Positions 37,204 through 45,525 of a stretch of 64,000 nt of DNA are shown here, piece after piece. Each line of letters begins with the position of its first letter. Position 1 is the stretch's first letter. The notes under the pieces were generated by a model. That model was not told the DNA's origin and did not search any database. It saw only the letters and a list, made by a program, of their open reading frames with translations. This stretch comes from Anaerolineae bacterium (GTDB lineage: Bacteria > Chloroflexota > Anaerolineae > Promineifilales > Promineifilaceae). The DNA lies in NCBI GenBank assembly GCA_020848035.1, contig JADLAX010000055.1, positions 1 to 64,000 on the forward strand. The letters run 5' to 3'. The position numbers were made by a program, and so were the translations under genes.

Positions 37204-38418
37204 ATGAAACCAATATTAGTTGTTGGTGCTTCTGTGGGGGGGGCAACGGCCGCAAATACCCTCGCGCTGGCTGGTTTGCCAGTGATTATGCTGGAACGAG
37301 ATTTGTCTTGGGTAAAACCATGTGGTGGAGCTTTGCCGCCAAAAGCGTTTGAGGAGTTTGATCTGCCCCAATCGCTGATCTCGCGCAGGGTTTATAAGAC
37401 GACGATTTATTCGCCTTCCAACAGGCGGACTGAAATAGATGTGGTCGGATTGGAAGAAGGGGACCACGATTACGTGGCGATGGCCTGCCGCGAGGATTTA
37501 GATCCGTTTTTGCGGGCGCGGGCTGTAGCCAACGGAGCTGAGCTGATCGAAGGCCAACTGCTGGATTTGAGTGTGCAGTCGGACGGGGTGGAAGTGACTT
37601 ACCGGGCCAAAGGGGAGCGGGAAAAGCAAACCATGAAGGTTGAGGTGGTGATCGGGGCCGATGGGGCCTACTCTACCACGGCCAAGGCTTTGGGGTTGGA
37701 GCGCTTGCCACGCTGTATTGCCATTCAAGAGCGCATTCGCCTGCCAGAGGACAAGATGGCCCGCTGGCAGGAAACGGCCGATCTCTACCTCGGCCATGAC
37801 GTCAGCCCTGATCTATATGCCTGGGTCTTCCCTAAATCGGACCATGTGGCGGTGGGTTGTGGTGCTGGGCCGGGCAATACGGCCGAAGCGCGCCGTCTGC
37901 TGGCTAACTTAAAACAACGCATTGCCCCGGAACTGGCTGGGGGTGAGGTTTTCTTGGAAGAAGCGCACGCGCTGCCGATGCACCCGCGTGAACATATTGC
38001 CTTTGAACGGGCGATGTTGATCGGGGACGCAGCCGGGTTGGTGGTAGGTACCTCTGGGGAGGGCATTTATTGGGCGATGAAGAGCGGCAAACAGGCGGCT
38101 CTGACGCTCATCGACGTACTGCCGGATGTGTCTGAAAAGGCACTGCGGCAGTACGAGAAGATTTGGTGGAAGGAATACCGCACGATGTACCGCTTTTTGC
38201 AGTGGTTACAGAAGTGGGGTTATGGCAATGAGCGGCAAATGGAGGTGTTTACCGATATGTGCCGCAACAAGGATGTGCAGCAGCTCACGTTTGAGTCTTA
38301 CATGCACAAGCGGATGACGCGGGTGCCCTGGGTGGCGCAGATGCGTATGACGGGCGACATTTTGGCGGCGCAGGTGCGGCATTATTTGCGGCCACGCACA
38401 AAAAGGATGTCGTCGTGA
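37204..38418 (+). CDS. bchP: Geranylgeranyl reductase of bacteriochlorophyll synthesis
   Basis: This 404-residue FAD enzyme has the N-terminal VVGASVGGATAANTLALAG fold (first two Gly of the GxGxxG pattern changed), the KPCGGALPPKAF block typical of BchP, GADGAYST, and MLIGDAAGLVVGTSGEGIYWAMKSG. It reduces the three double bonds of the geranylgeranyl tail. The ribosome site is GGGAGA. The gene is 30 bases after bchG, and its stop overlaps the next start by one base (TGATG), so the genes are translationally coupled. The N-terminal variant GASVGG in place of GGGPAG is worth noting. Confidence 0.9.
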   Translation: MKPILVVGASVGGATAANTLALAGLPVIMLERDLSWVKPCGGALPPKAFEEFDLPQSLISRRVYKTTIYSPSNRRTEIDVVGLEEGDHDYVAMACREDLDPFLRARAVANGAELIEGQLLDLSVQSDGVEVTYRAKGEREKQTMKVEVVIGADGAYSTTAKALGLERLPRCIAIQERIRLPEDKMARWQETADLYLGHDVSPDLYAWVFPKSDHVAVGCGAGPGNTAEARRLLANLKQRIAPELAGGEVFLEEAHALPMHPREHIAFERAMLIGDAAGLVVGTSGEGIYWAMKSGKQAALTLIDVLPDVSEKALRQYEKIWWKEYRTMYRFLQWLQKWGYGNERQMEVFTDMCRNKDVQQLTFESYMHKRMTRVPWVAQMRMTGDILAAQVRHYLRPRTKRMSS

Positions 38419-39278
38419 TGCAGCCCTTTTACCAGCCAGTGCTGTTTGCCCTGTTTGTCTGGTGGTTTGTTACCGGGCTTGTTTTTGTGGCTTACGGCCG
38501 TTCCCCACGCATCACCCACCTCTACTTCCTGGGGGCCACCGTGGTGATGCTGCTGGCTGTGGCCGGGTTTATCTACGCCCTGGAGATTGTGACCCCGGCG
38601 GGTGTTTACCTGAGCCTGACCTGTGGCATTCTTATCTGGGGCTGGCAGGTGTCCGGCTACTACCTGGGTTACATCACCGGGCCAGAGCAGAGCGTGCAGT
38701 TTTATGAGATGGTGGGCAATGGTCGTTCTACAACGCCCTTTGCCCGTTTTCGCTACGCGCTCCAGGCCAGCCTGTACCATGAACTGCTGATTGTGAGCTT
38801 TCTTGGCTTGCTTGTTTTCTTGAGCCAGGGTTCGCCCAATCGGTGGGGACTTTGGATTTTTATCGCCTTGTGGGTCATGCATGCCCTGGCCAAAGTCAAC
38901 GTCTTTTTGGGCGTTCGCAACTTTCGTATTGAATTTTTGCCAGCGCATTTACATAAGCTCGACCGCTTGCTCAGCAAACAGGCCAGTAACCCGTTGATGC
39001 CCATCACGGCCTTGTTTGGCACGTGTATAGCCCTGGTGCTCACTTACCGGGCGATCATGCCAGGAACTGCGCCGGATCAGGTTGTGGGGCATCTGGCTGT
39101 GGGTACGATGTTGGTTTTGGGAGTTATTGAAAATATCTTGCTCGTTTTGCCGCTGCCCGCCACGTTGTGGGGCTGGGGCGTTCGTGCTTTACCGAAATCA
39201 GTCAACCTACCCGCCGAACCCCAACAAAAAAAACAGCCAACCCTGAGGATTTTTCCCGAACAGGTAGTGGAAGGTTGA
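38418..39278 (+). CDS. PuhE-like photosynthetic complex assembly membrane protein
   Basis: This 286-residue protein has about seven hydrophobic helices and resembles the PuhE/DUF3623 family (putative photosynthetic complex assembly protein 2), with the GWQVSGYYLGYITGP, SLYHELLI and MHALAKVNVFLGVRNFRIEFLPAHLHKL blocks. In purple bacteria PuhE is needed for normal pigment supply to the reaction centre. There is no puhA or other puh gene beside it. The start overlaps the bchP stop by one base. Its occurrence in a species without the H subunit argues that the role is not tied to H. Confidence 0.75.
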   Translation: MQPFYQPVLFALFVWWFVTGLVFVAYGRSPRITHLYFLGATVVMLLAVAGFIYALEIVTPAGVYLSLTCGILIWGWQVSGYYLGYITGPEQSVQFYEMVGNGRSTTPFARFRYALQASLYHELLIVSFLGLLVFLSQGSPNRWGLWIFIALWVMHALAKVNVFLGVRNFRIEFLPAHLHKLDRLLSKQASNPLMPITALFGTCIALVLTYRAIMPGTAPDQVVGHLAVGTMLVLGVIENILLVLPLPATLWGWGVRALPKSVNLPAEPQQKKQPTLRIFPEQVVEG

Positions 39279-39282
39279 AATT

Positions 39283-40176
39283 ATGACAAACGCTCAAACA
39301 TTATGGGATCCAACCATCCTTTCGGCGCCGCTGGCTATCCAGCGTGGGGAGAAAGAAACTCTCACCTTGAAGCGTGCCGCGGGTCCTGTAGTGGTCGATG
39401 TGTGGCCGGCCCGGGCGGCAAACGGTGCAACCCCTATTCTGCTGATTCATGGCTGGGGTGGCAGCGGCAGCTATTGGGAAGATACAGCCCGGCGGTTGTC
39501 TAAAACTGCCCAGGTGATCGTGCCCGATCTGCCGGGAACCGGCCGTTCGCAGCCAGTGAAGTCGGCTCAAAATTTATATGACCAGGTAGCGACTCTTAAA
39601 TTTGTTGTGGAGAAGCTGGGCCTGGAAAAAGTGCAAATCGTGGGCCATTCGATGGGAGCTGCCATGACGTTGCTGTTGGCCGAGCAAATTCAGGAGCGGG
39701 TTGAGCGTCTGGTGTTGACCTCTATGTGCTTTTTCATGACACAAAAGCAGGCCGACATCTACAACTCTATCATGAAGTTTGTGCGGCTGATGATGCGGGT
39801 GCGCTTTAGACAAATGGCGGACATTCCCGGGCTGTCTTACATGATGGCCGTGCGCTATTTTTATAAAGTGCCCGATGATCAGGAGCTGCTGCGCCAGGGT
39901 TTTATGGATTATCTGACGCTAGACTTTGAAACGGCCGCTGCCTGCGCCGAAAACGCCACGGATCCTGGCATTGAAGCGGCTGGCGCGGCAGTTCAGGTGC
40001 CAACCTTGCTCATCGCCTGCCGTCAAGACCAGGTGATGCCGGTGGAAAACGTCAACTACACGGTGAGCGTCATCCCCAACTGCGAACTCCGCTGGATGGA
40101 ACAGTGTGGCCATCTGCCTATGGTGGAAAAAGCGGACGAGTATATGGGAATTTTGCACAGCTTTTTGCAGGTGTAA
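39283..40176 (+). CDS. Alpha/beta hydrolase, BchO-like
   Basis: This 297-residue alpha/beta hydrolase has an HGWGGSGSYW oxyanion block, nucleophile Ser in VGHSMGAA, an acid in RQDQVMP, and catalytic His in CGHLPMVEKADEY. Homologues called BchO occur in many photosynthesis clusters without an established reaction. It follows the PuhE-like gene by four bases, and bchF begins about 70 bases downstream. It is not clearly related to the second hydrolase at 57787-58764. The biochemical role is unknown. Confidence 0.75.
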   Translation: MTNAQTLWDPTILSAPLAIQRGEKETLTLKRAAGPVVVDVWPARAANGATPILLIHGWGGSGSYWEDTARRLSKTAQVIVPDLPGTGRSQPVKSAQNLYDQVATLKFVVEKLGLEKVQIVGHSMGAAMTLLLAEQIQERVERLVLTSMCFFMTQKQADIYNSIMKFVRLMMRVRFRQMADIPGLSYMMAVRYFYKVPDDQELLRQGFMDYLTLDFETAAACAENATDPGIEAAGAAVQVPTLLIACRQDQVMPVENVNYTVSVIPNCELRWMEQCGHLPMVEKADEYMGILHSFLQV

Positions 40177-40243
40177 GGATTGGCAGAAAGCGTAAGCGTC
40201 GTTTGCCAATTATTTGTCGTAGGGAAAGGAAAGATAGGAGAAC

Positions 40244-40735
40244 ATGACAACATATACTCCTGAACAGCTAGAAAGACGCAACAACAGCAAGTGGACGATG
40301 GTGCAGGCCGTTCTGGCCCCACTCCAGTTCCTCATGTTCATTATCAGCTTTTCGTTGGTGGTTCGTTATTTAGTAACAGGTAATGGCTTTGCCATCGCCA
40401 ATGTTTCAGTGCTCATTAAAATTACTCTTTTGTGGCTAATTACGATTACCGGCATGATTTGGGAAAAAGAGATTTTTGGTCACTGGTTCCTGGCCCCGCA
40501 GTTTTTCTGGGAAGATGTGGGCAACGCCGTGGCTATGCTCATGCACAATTTGTACTTTTTTGCGCGGTGGCAGGGCTGGTCAGAGCAGGCCATTATGATG
40601 CTCATGCTGCTGGCGTACGTCTCATACATGTTTAACTGCGCCCAGTTTATTTTGAAGGGGCTGCAAACGCGCAAACAGCGTCGGCTGGAGGCACTGCACC
40701 CGCTGACGGCGGCGCAGATGAAAGTGCAGCGATGA
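40244..40735 (+). CDS. bchF: 3-vinyl bacteriochlorophyllide hydratase
   Basis: This 163-residue protein has about four hydrophobic helices and the BchF signature EKEIFGHWFLAPQFFWEDVGNAVAMLMHNLYFFA. It hydrates the C3 vinyl group to a hydroxyethyl, which BchC then oxidises to the acetyl of bacteriochlorophyll a. Its stop overlaps the bchC start in an ATGA, matching their successive reactions. The ribosome site is AGGAGA. Confidence 0.92.
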   Translation: MTTYTPEQLERRNNSKWTMVQAVLAPLQFLMFIISFSLVVRYLVTGNGFAIANVSVLIKITLLWLITITGMIWEKEIFGHWFLAPQFFWEDVGNAVAMLMHNLYFFARWQGWSEQAIMMLMLLAYVSYMFNCAQFILKGLQTRKQRRLEALHPLTAAQMKVQR

Positions 40736-41700
40736 AGACAAAAGCAGTGGTGATTTCAGAACCGGGGAAGGTAGGTTTGGCAGAGGTGGCGTTACGGCCG
40801 TTTTCCGCCCAAGATGTCATCGTGCAAACCGCCTACACCTCCATCAGCGCCGGAACCGAGCGTATGCTCCTGGCCGGACAGATGCCCCATCCCATGCTTA
40901 AGCTGCCCGTCATCCCTGGCTACGAAACCGTGGGCCGTGTGGTAGAACTGGGAGCCGATGTGGACCCCGCCTGGCTCAACCGCTGGGTCTACGTGGGCGG
41001 GGCGCAGTGCTACGACGGCATTAACGCCGCCTGGGGTGGGCAGTCGGCCCAACTGGCGGCGGATGTGAACCGGGTCATTCCCCTGGACGGCGTGCAGCCG
41101 AGCCACGGGGTGCTGTTGGCCCTGGCCGCTACCGCCCTGCACGGCATCAACCTGCTCAATCCCCAGCCAGGCGACCGGCTGCTGGTGTTGGGGCAGGGGC
41201 CAGTGGGCCAGCTGGCAGCGCGCCTGGCTCGGATTCGCGGGGCGTGGGTGGCCGTGGTGGATCGCAATCCCAATCGCCTGGCTCATGCCGAGGCCGATCA
41301 AATTGTGCAGGTGGGCGATGGTTTGCCGACTTTGCAAGAGCAGGTGGAGGGGGGCGTAACGGCCGTTATCGAAGCCACCGGTTCCATGGAAGCCCTGGCC
41401 AGCATAATTCCGCTGCTGGGCTTGGGTGGCACTCTCCTGCTGCTGGGTTACTATCAAACGTTGAACCTGCCTTACATGCCGCTTTTCCTCAAAGAAGCGC
41501 GGCTGTTAACGGCTAAAGAGTGGGCACCGGGCGACCTGCTGCACTGTCGCGATCTCATCGCCGACGGAACGCTGGATGTCGCCGCCATGCTCACCCATTG
41601 TTTACCCATCACCGAAGTGGCCACTGCTTACGACGTGGCGCTCAACGACGCCAACTGTTTGAAGCTGGTTTTGGATTGGCAAAACGTCCCATCCAACTAG
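40732..41700 (+). CDS. bchC: 3-hydroxyethyl bacteriochlorophyllide a dehydrogenase
   Basis: This 322-residue medium-chain dehydrogenase/reductase has SISAGTERMLLAG near the N-terminus, VIPGYETVGRVVELG, and a Rossmann motif as LVLGQGPVGQLAARLARIRGA. It lacks the catalytic and structural zinc cysteines of alcohol dehydrogenase, as usual for BchC. It oxidises the C3 hydroxyethyl to acetyl. It is translationally coupled to bchF by a 4-base overlap and followed after 14 bases by bchX. Confidence 0.92.
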   Translation: MKTKAVVISEPGKVGLAEVALRPFSAQDVIVQTAYTSISAGTERMLLAGQMPHPMLKLPVIPGYETVGRVVELGADVDPAWLNRWVYVGGAQCYDGINAAWGGQSAQLAADVNRVIPLDGVQPSHGVLLALAATALHGINLLNPQPGDRLLVLGQGPVGQLAARLARIRGAWVAVVDRNPNRLAHAEADQIVQVGDGLPTLQEQVEGGVTAVIEATGSMEALASIIPLLGLGGTLLLLGYYQTLNLPYMPLFLKEARLLTAKEWAPGDLLHCRDLIADGTLDVAAMLTHCLPITEVATAYDVALNDANCLKLVLDWQNVPSN

Positions 41701-41714
41701 CCAAAGGAGAAATT

Positions 41715-42896
41715 ATGACGGCACGCATGTTGGCAATTTATGGCAAGGGGGGAATCGGGAAGAGCTTCACGACCTCAAACCTGACGGCGCGACTGGCCTA
41801 TGATGGCGCGCGCGTCTTGCAGTTAGGCTGTGACCCCAAGCACGACTCCTGTAACACCATTTTTGGCGGACACTCCTTGCCGACGTTGGGCGACGTGTGG
41901 CGCGGTCATAAGGATCTGGGCACCGAAGACAAAATGGCGGTGGGTGACATCATCTTCCGCAGTGAAATTGATCCCAACGTGGCCTTGTTTGGCTGCGAAA
42001 TTGGCGGTCCAGACGTTGGGCGCGGCTGCGGTGGCCAGGGCATTTCGCACGGCTTTAAGGTGCTGGAACGCCTGGGCATGAACGAGTGGGCGTTGGATTA
42101 CATCGTTATGGACTTTTTGGGGGACGTGGTGTGTGGTGGTTTTGCCACCCCGCTGGCCCGTTCCCTGGCGGAAGAGGTCATCATCGTCGTGGGGCATGAC
42201 CGGCAGTCGCTGTATGCAGCCAACAACATTGCCCAGGCGGCCCGCTACTTCCAGACGATGGGTGGCTCTACGCAGCTGCTGGGGCTGATTGTGAACCGGG
42301 ATGACGGCACCGATACGGCCGATATCTTCGCCGAAGCCATTGGCCTGCCCGTGCTCACCCGCGTGCCGCTGAACCACCAGGCGCGCGTGCTGGCCGATTC
42401 CTGCAAGCTGGCCCTGGAAGTGGACGAGTTCAATGCGATTTTCTCGGACCTGGCGGGCCGCATTGCCCGGCGCGATATTCCGCCCTGCACCGACTTCAAG
42501 CCGTTGGATTACAACGAGTTTCTGGAAGTGTTTGGCGCGTCTGAGCCACCTGGGCTGCCCACGTCGGCCACACGGGACGAGCTGTTTGGCGGCAACTTTG
42601 TTGCGCCCAAGCCGTTTTTGCCCGAACTCACCCTCACGCCCATCCGGCAGGTGCACGTTACCGACCCGGTGCAGCGGCGGGTGCAGGAAATGATGGAAGC
42701 GATTGGCATTCACGTCACCGGGCTGGAGCGCAACCACAAAGAAGGCATTACGGTTATTTCTAGCGCTACGGAAATTCGCATTGGCGAGGCCGAGGACCTG
42801 GAAAACAAGATAGCATTTTTGTCTGCCCTGGCGCGTACCGGGCAGACCTTTTCGCTGATCGATGTGCGCTATGCTGACGCACCATCTTATCGCTGA
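41715..42896 (+). CDS. bchX: Chlorophyllide a reductase iron protein subunit X
   Basis: This 393-residue nitrogenase-iron-protein-like subunit has the P-loop GKGGIGKS near residue 10, a switch DPKHDS, and two Cys in GRGCGGQG and DVVCGGF that bind the bridging 4Fe-4S cluster of the dimer. BchX donates electrons to BchY/BchZ to reduce ring B, turning a chlorin into a bacteriochlorin. The ATG at 41715 follows AAAGGAG. About 100 extra C-terminal residues beyond the NifH core are usual for BchX. Between it and bchY lie two uncharacterised genes. Confidence 0.93.
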   Translation: MTARMLAIYGKGGIGKSFTTSNLTARLAYDGARVLQLGCDPKHDSCNTIFGGHSLPTLGDVWRGHKDLGTEDKMAVGDIIFRSEIDPNVALFGCEIGGPDVGRGCGGQGISHGFKVLERLGMNEWALDYIVMDFLGDVVCGGFATPLARSLAEEVIIVVGHDRQSLYAANNIAQAARYFQTMGGSTQLLGLIVNRDDGTDTADIFAEAIGLPVLTRVPLNHQARVLADSCKLALEVDEFNAIFSDLAGRIARRDIPPCTDFKPLDYNEFLEVFGASEPPGLPTSATRDELFGGNFVAPKPFLPELTLTPIRQVHVTDPVQRRVQEMMEAIGIHVTGLERNHKEGITVISSATEIRIGEAEDLENKIAFLSALARTGQTFSLIDVRYADAPSYR

Positions 42897-42906
42897 GGCA
42901 CGATCC

Positions 42907-43653
42907 ATGAGCAAAGAAATTGATCTGGCGTACCTGAATTCAATATTAGTAGACAAGATGCGTGTCAAGCGGCGTCCGGTGGCGATTACTTACGTGCAGG
43001 GCGAGCCGCCACCGGGCTACGAGCCGGTGGATGTGGTGGCATGTATGGTGGTGAGATTGGCGGAAAACGGCCGTAAAGTCTACGTTGACCCCAACCACCA
43101 CGACTGCTACGTGGGCCAATATCACCTGGGCTGGAACCCCGAACCCGGCGACTTCATCACCGAGGGTGAGTACCTGACCATGGCCCAGGGTTTCTTTACC
43201 GAGCAGGGTGCCCGCTGCAACAAGGAGCAAAGCTACTCCTTGCCCGCAGGCACTATCACGGCTTTAGCTGCGGCTCCGCTGGACGAAGTGCCCGCTGGTG
43301 TGCCGGTAGACTTGCTCGTTTGCGTTTGCAATGCTCAGCAGGCTATGCAGATTGCCGGGGCAGCTTCTGTGCGGGAAGGCACCTTCCCCCATGGCGAACT
43401 AGGGCCATCGGCCTGTTCATCCATTTTTGCCGCGCCCTGGCATACCAATAACAGTGTTTTTGCCCTGGGGGATGGCGGTGGCCGCGCGTTTAATCAGGTG
43501 GCCAGCAGCGACATGTTCGTTTCCATTCCCCGGCATCATTTTCAGTACATTATTGATTTGGTGGAAAACTTTTGGTTTGACCGCGACAAGATGCGCGAGG
43601 TAATCATGCCTTCGCATGCACCTGCGGCACAAAAAGAGGTACAAGGAGGTTGA
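42907..43653 (+). CDS. DUF169-family protein within the bchX-bchY interval
   Basis: This 248-residue protein resembles the DUF169 group (COG2043), with the VKRRPVAITYVQGEPPPGYEP lead-in, a HHDCYVGQYHLG block and several further conserved Cys (DVVACMV, GARCNKE, LLVCVCN, GPSACSS). It is predicted to be soluble. The function of the family is unknown; the cysteines could bind a metal or cluster. It starts ten bases after bchX and ends one base before a helix-hairpin-helix gene, so it is plainly part of the reductase operon. A role as a chaperone or electron carrier for BchX/Y/Z, or as a missing pigment-modifying step such as vinyl reduction, are both possible and not shown by the sequence. Confidence 0.8.
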   Translation: MSKEIDLAYLNSILVDKMRVKRRPVAITYVQGEPPPGYEPVDVVACMVVRLAENGRKVYVDPNHHDCYVGQYHLGWNPEPGDFITEGEYLTMAQGFFTEQGARCNKEQSYSLPAGTITALAAAPLDEVPAGVPVDLLVCVCNAQQAMQIAGAASVREGTFPHGELGPSACSSIFAAPWHTNNSVFALGDGGGRAFNQVASSDMFVSIPRHHFQYIIDLVENFWFDRDKMREVIMPSHAPAAQKEVQGG

Positions 43654-43654
43654 A

Positions 43655-44206
43655 ATGTTTAATTTTCAAGAATTGGGATTGTCTGCTTATCTTCTTTGCT
43701 ATGGGCCGTTGGCGCTGATCCTCCTCGGCTTCATCGCCTTTGCTTTTCTCACAGACAAGCAGGCCCGGAGCACCTATCTGCGTCGTTTAGACCCGCGCCC
43801 GGAGGCAAAACGGATTGACACGCCGGTGGCCCGTGCCCACGAAGTGTCGGCCTATACGCCCGCTGGTATTGGCGTGCGCTTGCTGCCCGGCGATGCCCCC
43901 GTGGCTGCGCCTTCCACTCGTGCCGCGGCTGTGGAGATGGCTCCGGCCAAGGCCGCTGCCGACGATCTGAAGCTGATCGAAGGAATTGGCCCCAAAATTA
44001 GCTCGGTGCTGATGGATGCAGGCGTCAAGACGTTTGCCCAACTGGCGGCAACCAGCCCCGATATGCTGCGCAAAATCCTGGACGATGCTGGTCTGAGCGC
44101 CATCAACGATCCGTCCACCTGGCCGACGCAGGCTGCCCTGGCAGCTGCTGGAAATTGGGATGGGTTGGCCTTAATGCAGAACGAACTGCGCGGTGGTCGT
44201 CGTTAA
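43655..44206 (+). CDS. Membrane-anchored helix-hairpin-helix protein
   Basis: This 183-residue protein has an N-terminal transmembrane helix (LCYGPLALILLGFIAFAFL, about residues 12-30), an Ala/Pro-rich linker and a C-terminal helix-hairpin-helix domain (DDLKLIEGIGPKISSVLMDAGVKTFAQLA and following, about residues 105-175). This domain class often binds DNA non-specifically but also occurs as a protein-contact module. The ATG has an excellent AAGGAGGT. Its place between DUF169 and bchY suggests a scaffold that tethers the reductase at the membrane, but no direct evidence exists. Confidence 0.75.
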   Translation: MFNFQELGLSAYLLCYGPLALILLGFIAFAFLTDKQARSTYLRRLDPRPEAKRIDTPVARAHEVSAYTPAGIGVRLLPGDAPVAAPSTRAAAVEMAPAKAAADDLKLIEGIGPKISSVLMDAGVKTFAQLAATSPDMLRKILDDAGLSAINDPSTWPTQAALAAAGNWDGLALMQNELRGGRR

Positions 44207-44241
44207 CGACCCATTAGAGTCAGAAGTACTAGGGAAGGCGA

Positions 44242-45525
44242 ATGTCTGATTCCATTCCGTTGGGAATGATTACCCAAGAAGCAAAACCTTGTCAGCTGCA
44301 TCCGCAGAGCATGTGCCCGGCTTTTGGCTCGCTGCGCGTGCTGACCCGGATTGAAGGCTCGCATCCTGTTATGGCAACGGATACTGGCTGCCTGTACGGC
44401 CTCACCTTTGTGACCCATTTCTACGGGGCGCGGAAATCCATTCTGGCGCCCCAGTTGGGCACGGCAGAGCTGATGGCCGGGCAGGTAGTGGAAGGCACCC
44501 GCGCGGCCATCGAGGTGGCGGCCAAAGAACCTGGTTGTCAGCTTATTCCGGTTGTGTCGCTGTGTGTAGCCGAAACGGCCGGTTTGCCCGAAGAAATGCT
44601 GCCTAAGAAGATTGGCAATGCTGAAGTGGTGCTGGTGCGAGTTCCGGCGTATGCCATCCACTCGCACCCCGAGGCCAAGGATGTGGCCCTGGCAGCGCTG
44701 CTGAAGCGGTTGGGTAATGCGACCGCACCGAAAGAGAAGAAGACATTGGCCTTGCTGGGTGAAGTGTTTCCGGCAGACCCTCTGGCGATTGACAATCTGC
44801 TGCGGCAAATGGGCGTCGAGGCGACAATTACGCTCCCTGGCCGCTCCGTGGACGATCTGCGCCGGGCGGGGCATGTGGGGGCATTGGCACCGCTGCACCC
44901 GTTTTACAAGGAGACAACGGCCGTTTTCCGCTCCTGGTCTATTCCAGTGGTGGGCGGCGCGCCGGTAGGCATCTCTGGTTCCTATGCCTGGCTTAAGGCC
45001 GTGGGCACCCTGCTGGACCTGGACCCCAAGCTGGTCAACGACGTGGCCGAGGGCGAACGGGCCCGCGCCGAAGCGATGCTCAAGGCGCAGCCGCTTTCGG
45101 GCCGCATCTTTGTTACCGGGTATGAAGGCACCGAGCTGGCCTACGCCCGCCTGCTGGTGGAAGCCGGGGCCGAAGTGCCTTACGTTTCCACCTCAATTGG
45201 GCAAGACCCCCTGGTGCTGCCGGACGAGATGTGGCTGCGGGCGCGCGGGACCAAAGAGATCGTCTACCGCAAGTCGCTGGAAGAGGATGTGGCCGCTCTG
45301 GACAAATATCCACCCGATTTTGTGCTGGGCACCACGCCGTTCTGCGCCATCGCTAAGGAGCGGGGCATTCCGGCGATGTACTTTACCAACCAGCTGGCGT
45401 CACGGCCGTTTTTCCTGAGCACGGGTATGGCGGCGACGTTGGGCTTTATCAACCAGACCATGAAGGGGCACGAGCGGTATCAATGGATGCACGCCTTCTT
45501 TGAAGGGGAGGCCGCTGATGCCTAA
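44242..45525 (+). CDS. bchY: Chlorophyllide a reductase subunit Y
   Basis: This 427-residue NifD/BchN-like subunit has Cys in SMCPAFGS, TGCLYG and VSLCVAET that fit the three cysteine ligands of the BchY/BchZ 4Fe-4S cluster. FVTHFYGARKSI and IVGGAPVG-type blocks are typical. With BchZ it binds the chlorin and reduces the C7=C8 bond with electrons from BchX. The stop overlaps the bchZ start by eight bases. Confidence 0.92.
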   Translation: MSDSIPLGMITQEAKPCQLHPQSMCPAFGSLRVLTRIEGSHPVMATDTGCLYGLTFVTHFYGARKSILAPQLGTAELMAGQVVEGTRAAIEVAAKEPGCQLIPVVSLCVAETAGLPEEMLPKKIGNAEVVLVRVPAYAIHSHPEAKDVALAALLKRLGNATAPKEKKTLALLGEVFPADPLAIDNLLRQMGVEATITLPGRSVDDLRRAGHVGALAPLHPFYKETTAVFRSWSIPVVGGAPVGISGSYAWLKAVGTLLDLDPKLVNDVAEGERARAEAMLKAQPLSGRIFVTGYEGTELAYARLLVEAGAEVPYVSTSIGQDPLVLPDEMWLRARGTKEIVYRKSLEEDVAALDKYPPDFVLGTTPFCAIAKERGIPAMYFTNQLASRPFFLSTGMAATLGFINQTMKGHERYQWMHAFFEGEAADA

